Assembly (NCBI GenBank): GCA_940337035.1
Contig: OW679202.1
Coordinates: 19,567,200 to 19,631,199, forward strand
Origin: Agriotes lineatus
Taxonomy: Eukaryota > Arthropoda > Insecta > Coleoptera > Elateridae
DNA length: 64,000 bases
Direction: 5' to 3'
Below, in pieces: positions 56,340 through 64,000 of the stretch (position 1 is the stretch's first letter; every line of letters begins with the position of its first letter). A program made the position numbers and the translations under genes. The notes beneath the pieces were generated by a model. It made no database searches. It had not been told where the DNA came from and saw nothing but the letters and a program-made list of their open reading frames with translations.

Positions 56340-57380
56340 TACTTCTTCGTGTTCTTTGTATTCAATCCTTTATTGATTGGTTTGTTGCAACATTATTTCC
56401 CATGTTTGCCTATCTTGGACTACCTTCTTTAGGTCCTTGTATGTTTGGCAGTTCATATCTTCCATCATTTGTGGTCGCATTGGCTCATTTCTTCTTCTAC
56501 CGTTTCTTCAGGTATTGCTTTGAGAATTCCTTCATGCCTCAATATGGCCCGATTAGCGTATTCTTTCTTTTCGTTATGTGCTTCCACAGAGTTCTTTGTG
56601 CTTAGATTCTTACCAGTACTTCGTTGTTGTTGATTCAGTCTATCAAATTAATCTTTACCATTCGTCGATGGCATCATAGTTGAAATGCTTATAATATATT
56701 CTTCTCTCTTTGAGATCTTGTCCAAGTTTCACACCCATACATTTCAGTGACCGCTAAAATTATTAACTCATAGTTCGTCTCATATTGGAGGTTGTAAATC
56801 ATTATGAGCGTTGGTATTTTCTTAACAGCAATTGGTTCGACCTACATTTCTCGATTATCTTACCTTTCTTTGCATTATAAGCCTGAGCAATAACCATTTT
56901 TCCTCTCAAAATCTAATGTATCTCTTCCTTTAACAATTTTCATTACCTAATCTTGTTTTCCATTTTTGCAAGTTTTTTATATTGGTAACTATATCTGGCC
57001 TTACTGTGCTTCACATCGTCCTATAGTGACATTTCGGCACCTGAAGGTTTTTACTCTTTATCCTCTTTATAAAAGTGGAGAAAACGTAACAGTTGATCAT
57101 TCATATTCGAAGATTTAGGTTCACATCTTGGCAATTCAGGAATTCAATTTTTTAAGCTGTTGTCTTAATATTTCCATTCTTGTAGTAATTTCTTTGGTTT
57201 GTTATCTCGTTTCGGCAATTCCTTCCACCAGATATTTGCACAACATGTTTTTTTTTCAATTTCTGTGTTAGAAATTATTAAATTAACGTCAGAGGTACCA
57301 ATCTTGATGAACGCCTCTGAAAATTTTAATATCTTTTGTTAGTATAGCTTACATTCACTTTTTTTGTACAAACCCAATCT
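56340..57380 (-). pseudogene. antisense LINE ORF2, C-terminal half
   Basis: The minus strand carries MYGCETWTRSQREKN near 56730 (family VLLYGCETWTL) and RRMVKIN. Then come KEYANRAILRHEGILKAIPE and a final block decayed from MEDMNCQTYKDLKKVVQDRQ near 56390-56460 (family QELKR.AQDR..W). Hence it is the post-RT part of a LINE. Its upstream half continues at 59090-59500 beyond an inserted Jockey-like element. Plus-strand frames here (56282-56633) are shadows. Confidence 0.7.
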
Positions 57381-57469
57381 TAAGATTTGTATAATATGAA
57401 CAGCGTTATTGGTTTACACCGCTGCGTTAGTATACACCAACAAGGGTTTACCATGTTCCTGTTTCTTGA

Positions 57470-58821
57470 TTATTCTTCAACATGGAAGCAAGCCCTAGTT
57501 ATTCCTATTCCTAAAAAAGCTGCCCCTTCTGAGTTTTCCGATTTAAGACCTATAAGCATCCTTCCCGTATTATCTAAAGTTCTCGAGCGCATTGTTAATA
57601 CTCAATTGTTAGTTCACCTCAACACATACAAAATCTTGCAGTCTGTGCAGTCCGGATTTCGCTCAGAACATAGTTGTACCACCGCGCTCCTTAGTATAAC
57701 TGATGATATTTTCAAATTCATTGATCAACGTGATATGGTCGCTTTAATACTGTTAGATTATTCTAAGGCGTTTGACATGATCAATCATGAGCTTTTACTT
57801 GCAATTCTTCACCATATAGGAGCTGATGGCAGTGCTTTGCACTTTTTTAATAGTTACCTCTCTGGTAGAATACAAACGGTCAAAATTTCAAACATCATCT
57901 CACAATCTAGACAAGTCACGTGTGGTGTGCCTCAAGGATCAATTCTGGGCCTTTTTCAGCTCCTTTAGCTTTTGTAAATACCATTTTTATGCTGATGATA
58001 CTCAGCTTTATCTTAATTTCTCACCGAGCGAAACTCAGAATGCAACTGTTCTTATAAATAGAGATCTCAAGAATCTAGTAACTTTCTCTAATGACCACTG
58101 CCTTAAAATAAATCCTGTGAAATCATGCTTTATAATATTTGGAAATCGCAATCTAAAATCAACTATCGGGACTGAATTAAATCTTGTTGTAGATGGTAAA
58201 AGGATTGCACCAGTTGCGGCAGCTAGGAATCTTGGGTTATATTTGGATAACAACCTTCGTTTTAAAACCCATATTACTAAGCTAATCCAAAAAGCATATT
58301 CCAATCTAAAACTTTTATACTCTAATAAACATCTCTTAAATGTTAATCAAAAAATTATGCTTTGTGATACTTTGGTTCTATCTCACTTCAATTTTTGCAG
58401 TCAGATTTACGGTAAATGTCTAGATCGGATTGTTAGAAACCAGATACAACGCGTTCAAAATTCATGTTTACGGGTTATCTATGCCATTAAAAGAAAAGAT
58501 AAAATTTCTTACAAACTGGCAGATGCAAATTGGTTGAATATGGCAAATAGACGTAACTTGCAAGCAGGCTGCTTGTATTACAAAATTATCAACAAGAAGG
58601 TCCATACTTATCTTTTTGAACGTTTAAGCTTTCGTACTGACGTGCACAATTTGAATTTAAGGTACAGGGGTTTATTGACTCCTCCAACGCACAAGACTGT
58701 ACTCTTTGAGAGATCCTTTTCTTATAATATAGATTCTGAGTTCAATAGTAACAGCATTGAAGCAACGTCTTTACAAGCCTTTAAAAATAAGTTAAGGCAT
58801 CTGTTGCAGTCAGAGCAGTAA
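57470..58821 (+). pseudogene. Jockey-like reverse transcriptase, truncated, one frameshift/deletion
   Basis: This reverse transcriptase would copy LINE RNA at a nicked target. The first frame (to about 57955) has WKQALVIPIPKKA, FSDLRPISILPVLSKVLERI, SGFRSEHSCTTAL, LDYSKAFDMINH (catalytic Asp) and CGVPQGSILG. A deletion of about a dozen codons with a frame change follows. The second frame (to 58821) gives YHFYADDTQLYLNF (YADD box), LKINPVKSCFIIFG, NLGLYLDNNLRFKTHI and LVLSHFNFCSQIY. The C-terminus is RVQNSCLRVIYAI to LRHLLQSEQ, the usual Jockey/CR1 end. The ORF2 N-terminus with its endonuclease is missing. The M at 57387 lies in flanking DNA and is not a real start. Confidence 0.9.
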
Positions 58822-59084
58822 ATACACTCTATTCTGTTATTACCTGTGTTTGGCATGTGCTAAATTGCTACATTGTTTTATTTTCATATCATCAGCTGGA
58901 ATACCGGTTTGCGAGGAAGAGCAGAAGGCATTTAGTGTCTTTCTGAATGCGCGCCATTTAGTCCTTATAATTTAATCTTGTGATGCATCTCTAGTATTTT
59001 ACCATTATGTACATGTTTTTTTAATGTAAATGTAAATATTAATGTAATATTAGTAGGAGTAATAAAGCCCTTTATTATTATTAT
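57470..59084 (+). mobile_element. 5'-truncated Jockey-like LINE with TTA tail
   Basis: It starts abruptly within the RT domain near 57470 and runs through the ORF2 C-terminus (stop at 58821) and a 260-bp 3' UTR. It ends with AATAAAGCCC and a TTATTATTATTAT tail at 59084. 5' truncation and a simple-repeat tail are normal for Jockey/I-type LINE insertions. It separates two halves of an antisense LINE. It is the best-preserved retroelement of the window. Confidence 0.8.
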
Positions 59085-59089
59085 CCCGC

Positions 59090-59500
59090 ACCCTTCTTCT
59101 TTTCTATATTTTAAATGACATTCTGTTTCTCTTCAAAATTTCTGGTTCTGTCTGCTATTCTTCAATTTTGTCAGTTCTGATTTGCAGTTTTTAAATAGTT
59201 CTTCTATGTATTTTTTCCATATCCCTAGTATATATTTTATATCAATACTATATTTCCCTTTTAATGTACTAGCTTGTTTTTACTATTGAATCCCCGTTAT
59301 TTCCGCTATATTTTTGTGCATATTAAAGTTATCACATGTGCGTTTATATTCATTACATTCCTTAATAACAATTTCTAAGTATTGTGCTTCTATGATTCTT
59401 CGTTTAATCATATGATTAGTTTCTTTTTACCTCTTTCTTTCACCAGTTTTCAGTATCATACCGAACATCTTCCAACTCAATCCAAGAGTTCTATTGTTAT
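59090..59500 (-). pseudogene. antisense LINE ORF2, part upstream of the RT
   Basis: The minus strand reads KYSIDIKYILGIWKKYIEEL, FKNCKSELTKLKN and a decayed ECHLKYRKEEGCG. This resembles the linker before the RT (W..Y..ELF.......I..AI..LK..KA.G). The GCG end is where the Jockey-like insertion begins, and the rest continues at 57380 and below. Confidence 0.55.
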
Positions 59501-59749
59501 GAACACAATTTGAAAAGTGACCTGAAAATTTGAAATCGCTACATTTCGGAAACTAAGCCGTTTAGGACTAAGGTTTATATAAAATTTTCTTCACGAAATT
59601 GTTCAAGAAATCACATCCTTAATTTTCGTAATGTATTTAAAGAGAACCTTGTATAAATGGCCAAAAAAATGTGTGGTTATTAAATCGCATGAACAGGAGG
59701 CAACGGTTTTTGAGTATTACTACTAGTTACGCAGTAATCCAAAGATTCT

Positions 59750-60200
59750 TGTAAGTACCGGTTGGTTTGAGAATGGGTTTGATAAGGTATGCTTGAAAGT
59801 CAAAACATATAATAAACAAGCAGCGAGAGTGACTATCGAAAATATATTAACGGAAGAAATTACAATTTTTAGAGGCGTTCGTCAAGGTTGTTTTCTCCGA
59901 CGTTAATTTAATGATTTCTAACCAAAAAGTGAAAAAACCGCAAATATCTGGTAGCATGAATTAGTACCGAAACTAGACATCAAACAAAGAAACTAATACA
60001 AAAATGGAAATAGCAGGGCAACAGGTTATAAAATTGAAAAGATCCCTGCCTTGGCAAGATATGAACTCAAGTCTTTGAATAGGTATAAATGATAATATGT
60101 TACGTTCTCTCTACTTTGATATGGAGGATAAAGAGTAAACACTTCCAGGTCTTGAAATGTCACTATGGGAGAATGCGGAGAAATAGAAACTTTTATAATA
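59750..60200 (+). pseudogene. LINE RT palm fragment
   Basis: The plus strand has NKQAARVTIENILTEEITIF and RGVRQGCFLRR, matching the family R...G...E...I.RGVRQGC.LSP. The sequence then decays. 60050-60185 is an inverted near-copy of 57000-57140 (GGATAAAGAGTAAA, GAAATGTCACTATGGGA), so both belong to one LINE family in opposite orientation. Confidence 0.65.
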
Positions 60201-60769
60201 GAGATAGTAAAAACTTCTCAAATTTCTTTACCAACCGTCTCAAATTGTAAATGCAACATAGGACCTTGCCTGCTAAATCGTAATTATTTCTTTTAAACAA
60301 CTTAAACACAACACCAATCGCTGACAGATATGCAGGGGCAAGTAATTTTCGAACGCCAAGAAATAGCTGTGGCCTCGGAAGACTATACGGAAGATTATTG
60401 TACATAAAACATAGCTTGTCCATCAAGTTTAATGTCGTTGCTTTTACGTTTTGTGTTTAACTATGTATGAATAAACAGGCTCTATCAAACCACAACTCCC
60501 AATCGAATTTCACATCTTATTCGGTTTAACTGAATGCTTAAATCAACTCTTTCAACGTCTGCGACCTCATGTGCTATAAAACATACATAAAACATAAAAA
60601 TACTAGGTATGCGTGCAACTCGTTGAGAAATTTACAGTTGAAAGTAATTGGTAAGAATTGTTATCTACTTAACTCAGAAACATTGCGCATTCTAGAGGAC
60701 CATCATTTAATCTCCTGGTGTTTAATGTTGCAGAAGAGTGTATATTATTAAAAGGTAAAAGTACTGGTA
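60201..60769. other. AT-rich sequence, nothing assigned
   Basis: A 77-codon minus-strand frame (60193-60426) is Leu-rich with no recognisable domain. It probably is eroded LINE sequence on the other strand. Confidence 0.35.
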
Positions 60770-61460
60770 CGTGGCTGAAGTCTATTTCTACCAGCACTCA
60801 TTGATACACGGAGATCGAAATGTTAGATAGAAAAATCTAATCTATCTGGTTCGTGGTCGAATCTATTAGAAAAATAAGTGAAGTGCCAAGACACGAACGG
60901 GATGATTTGAAACATATGAGTACAGAAGCTACAACTTGGGTTGGTTTTCTTATCAAGAAATGTGTTTACTAACTACATAATCCAACACTACAGTAGATTG
61001 TTCGAGATAAATACCACTAAATGATTGGAAGACCAACATTGCAGACTATAGATGGAATATCCCAGTGCAAAACACTTCAAGGAGAACCGTCAAAGAGTAT
61101 AACCGGAAACTGAATCGCGGAAGATATAAAATAATGCAGATAAGAGAATCTTCACGGGCATGAGGCTGCATCAACAAACGCCTATTCAATATAAGACTAC
61201 AAGAAAAACTTCTGTACAAGTTTTATGAAGATGAGGACGAAGCTCCCATTTACTGACTCTGCGAATGCAAGGAACTAAAACTCTTCAGGATTAAACACCT
61301 TGGGGAAGACGAACTAACACCCGAAATATTCTGAATTACCCCGATAAAGACAATGCAATCCTTCTTTGAAAATGTAGATTTGTATGAGGCCCAGCAACAG
61401 TTGAGCACAGTATGTCTTCTAAGCTGCAGTGACCGAGACACAGGACCAGAACGTAATAAC
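60770..61460 (+). pseudogene. LINE C-terminal region with Cys-rich motif
   Basis: The end is readable: LYKFYEDEDEAPIY, a stop in place of a residue, LCECKELKLFRIKHLGEDEL, TPEIF, a stop, ITPIKTMQSFFENVDLY and a final stop near 61459. The C..E.ET..H.LCECE.L...R.KHLG pattern is the usual post-RNase-H tail of R1/TRAS-like and related LINEs. The first half (60770-61200) is frameshifted, with traces such as GHEAASTNAY for GHC.LN.HL. It shares orientation with the RT fragment 59750-60200 and may be the same copy. Confidence 0.7.
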
Positions 61461-62480
61461 TAAGAAGAAAAAGAAATAGTATACCTTCAATTACTCAGAA
61501 GTACGTAAAGATCTTGCTACTTAGTTTTCTAATTGGGGACTGATAGGTTGATATGATCACAATGTTATTATTATTATCTAAAAATAACTGTAAACTAGAT
61601 GCTTCTGAATTGTTAAGTTGAGGAAGAAGAATTTGATGACATTTATATTTTTTTTAACCACGAATGCAGCTCCCCCAGAAGAATGAATTTTGGCACCGTG
61701 TTGCTGAAAGATTTTGTTTTACATTTTATCATTATGAAGAATTGCCCCATATATTTTTGCAGTTGGGATATAGTCGAAAAAATTAGGTAACTAACCATCA
61801 TCTGCCTATAACGACGAAGAGGTGTGGCTGCTTTTACCATAGTTGTGTGTTTTGCGAATTCACATAGCTAGAGAGGCGAGAATAAAGTTTTATCTAAATT
61901 TTGAGTTCTCATAAACAGGCTTCAGCAGCAGTTCATGCATGGTACACCCATGGTACTGAAAAATGTTTTGATTTTTGTACAGAATCTTATAGGTATTATA
62001 AGAAAAGTGCTCAATGTAGACATATCGTTGAATGATCTCATCGGGTTGCTTTGTAACGCTACATGTTTCATTAAAATGTCGTAACGAATTCACCAAACTG
62101 ATTATAACCAACCACTTCAAGAAAATCAGCTAAACATTCGGGAACCGAGTAATGCCAATTATCGTGGATTGTAAAAATGTGCTTTTGCTGTGAACACCAT
62201 GCATAGATATTGTAATTACAGTATATATGCGAGTTCTTGTTAAAAAATAGAATTTTAAACACATTGCGTGAGTTATATTGATGTGACTTGTACTCTTCTT
62301 AGAAATATATGATTCTGTACACAGCCTATCAAAATTACAAAACAACAAGGTACACCGTATTGTAAATTCCAAGACAAATATTTTGCAATTAGGAAGGAAA
62401 ACGCTTCGTTGTTCAATATCAACACGGCATCTGCAGCGTGAAGTATTTTTCGACAAAGCGAATACAGATGTTGCATAAAC
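61461..62480. other. unassigned region with overlapping minus-strand frames
   Basis: Five minus-strand frames of 63-108 codons overlap in different phases between 61643 and 62482 (for example LSWNLQYGVPCCFVILIGC and YVYIEHFSYNTYKILYKNQN). I cannot match any of them to a family. They may be an eroded protein gene or mobile element with frameshifts. Confidence 0.3.
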
Positions 62481-63010
62481 AATTCATCATCTCTCGCCGC
62501 TTTTATGTGGAAGGGAAAAAAGTAAAACGAGTAACGGAGTTCAGATTAAACCTGCGAGCCGCGAAAAACTCTATCTCGGTAAGAAACTTCGAACCATCGC
62601 TTTTTCCATCGCTCCGGAGACTTTTTGCAAGTCCGATACCGAGGCGTGCATAAATCAATTAATTATGGGCGATTGGGTACAAAGGAGTGGCGCGCTAAAG
62701 AACGTACTTTGAGAGTGTTAACTTCTTGCGCGAGCTGAGCGATAGACAATAGAGTATATTATCCGAGCTTCGTCGAGTAGTTAATAGATAAACTGGATGG
62801 TTTCACGCTCAATCACCGACCGATACGATCAGCCGTGTGCATTGTTATGCCGACATGGACTGTGCCTCTTCAAATTTCATGCGACATTAAAAGTCAAAAT
62901 AGCGTTATCCATCAGATGGGATGCTGCAGCGAACGCAACGCCGCCGGCCCACCAATTGCATTTACAAGTTCTTGTATTGTCGTCAACTAGCGTTCAGTAA
63001 CCATAAAAGA
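62481..63010. other. GC-richer unique island
   Basis: Non-repetitive sequence richer in GC, with many CG dinucleotides (for example GCGAGCCGCG, AACGCCGCCGGCCCACC). It contains homeodomain-type ATAAATCAATTAATTATGGG at 62651. Several short frames are open but none is recognised. It is a plausible regulatory or untranslated host element. Confidence 0.35.
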
Positions 63011-63344
63011 CATCATTTGTCTCCGCTGAAATGCATTGTGCTATGTTATTATCTCCTATGACAACGGAAATATTAATATTCAGAGCCCGACTCCGCTTCT
63101 TCTCCCTACGCGAACTTATAGTAGCCTTTAATTGCCTGTGTAGATAATTAAAATCGTGTGCTAGCAAACCCTTAAATAATTTAGTTGCGAAAACTAGTCG
63201 TAACAAAACCGCTGCTTGAGCATGGTTAGAAAAATAATTTTAATTATTATGCTCTTCAGTTAGGTGTTTTACCAGTTCACCATCTTACGACGATGAACGA
63301 AATGATAATCTTCATGTTTATTCTATTGTTACATCTCCAGTCTA
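63011..63344. other. AT-rich sequence, nothing recognised
   Basis: No supported frame or repeat. Confidence 0.45.
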
Positions 63345-63660
63345 AAAGAAGAAGGAAGTATGTACTGCAATCGTCAAGAATTCAGAACTTTACTTTTCGG
63401 TGTCTCTGGATGACGAAAAACACGTTTTCTCACGTTTCTTCAATTCCGCCTGTCTGTCTGCTCGTCTGTCTGTTTGTCTGTCCGTTGGTCCGCCTGTCTG
63501 TCTGTTGTTTCGTCCATCCGTCCGTCTATCTGTCTCGCTGTCTGTCTGTCTCTCTATCTGTCTGTCTGTATGTATGTCTGTAGTTCAAAAACTATTTGTT
63601 GGAGGAAAACGATATTTTGCATGCGGATTAAATATTGCATTGGATCACAACGCGTGAACT
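63345..63660 (+). repeat. dispersed TCTG-type repeat, copy F, expanded microsatellite
   Basis: AGAAGGAAGTATGTACTGCA starts the unit. It continues with TTTCGGTGTCTCTGGATGAC and GAAAAACACGTTTTCTCACG, then a run of about 130 bases of TCTG, TCCG, TCTA and CTGT words (63450-63580). It ends with AGTTCAAAAACTATTTGTTG, GAGGAAAACGATATTTTGCA and TGCGG. The expansion is the longest among the copies here. Confidence 0.9.
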
Positions 63661-64000
63661 GTCTTTATTTACTTGTTAATGAGCTATTACTTTCTATTAT
63701 TAATTTGTCACACGTTGTGCCGTCAAAGATGTGTCAATGTCCACGTTGCAGCGCCTTAAATCTGCTATTTACCTTCAGGTATCGTGATCTTAATCTGTAT
63801 TTAACTTATATTTTTATGTTATCAAATTAAAATTGCCCTTTCATGTACAGAAAATCAGTAACTGTTATTAGAGCAAGCCCCTGAAAATCAGGGGTGGATT
63901 TCTTTATTTAGATAGCTTATTTTTGAAATTTGATGTTCTAATTTTCTATCATTCCCATAAGTCAATATAACTTATGTCAGCTATTTGTCAAACAGTTTTG
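63661..64000. other. AT-rich sequence, nothing recognised
   Basis: No supported feature. Open frames running in from 63474 are products of the microsatellite. Confidence 0.5.

Noticed and set aside
63293..63830. Overlapping frames rich in Ser, Val, Cys and Leu
   Set aside because: All come from the TCTG/TCCG microsatellite of repeat copy F.

Overview
The window is AT-rich eukaryotic DNA without an operon, a bacterial-type gene or any host protein-coding gene that I can recognise. The mix of mobile DNA is typical of an insect: Tc1/mariner-superfamily elements with TA target duplications, hAT, Jockey-type and other APE/RT LINEs, a Penelope-like fragment, tRNA-derived SINEs and foldback MITEs. 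A beetle is my best guess, but that is inference. It reads as an intergenic or intronic repeat landscape, and most coding-looking stretches are decayed transposases or reverse transcriptases.

Layout. 0.25-2.1 kb: a 1.58-kb Tc1/mariner-type element (251-1832) with a broken minus-strand transposase, then a second element end. 4.1-12.5 kb: the most interesting object, an 8.39-kb Tc1-like element (4137-12529). It has terminal inverted repeats of about 600 bp and a TA duplication. Its transposase is split by a 3.66-kb intron with GTAAGT/CAG borders and is interrupted by only one in-frame stop. Other small elements are nested inside it. 13-20 kb: decayed LINE pieces on both strands, a Penelope GIY-YIG fragment, a GC-richer unique island and a SINE. 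20-29 kb: transposase and RT relics, a dispersed repeat split exactly at a TA by a 1.26-kb insertion, short tandem arrays, and a 1.54-kb mariner-like element with about 65-bp TIRs. 29-43 kb: mostly unique AT-rich sequence with SINEs, a ~147-bp tandem array, mariner and Tc1 relics and foldback MITEs. 43-48 kb: three copies of a repeat carrying a TCTG microsatellite around a 100-base assembly gap, and nested foldbacks. 48.8-53.4 kb: a composite 18+25-bp minisatellite, a long dead LINE split by a hAT element with a perfect 8-bp target duplication, and a ~60-bp tandem repeat. 55-61.5 kb: a fairly well preserved 5'-truncated Jockey-like LINE inserted in an older antisense LINE, then more RT and LINE C-terminal relics. 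61.5-64 kb: unassigned sequence, a GC-richer unique island and another TCTG repeat.

The genes do not form a pathway. What the window records is layered insertion, and several empty sites can be reconstructed from the flanks. The autonomous elements would supply transposase acting on their own ends and on related short elements. Unique GC-richer islands (12.54-12.74, 17.82-18.14, 38.16-38.44 and 62.48-63.0 kb) are the best candidates for host regulatory or untranslated sequence.
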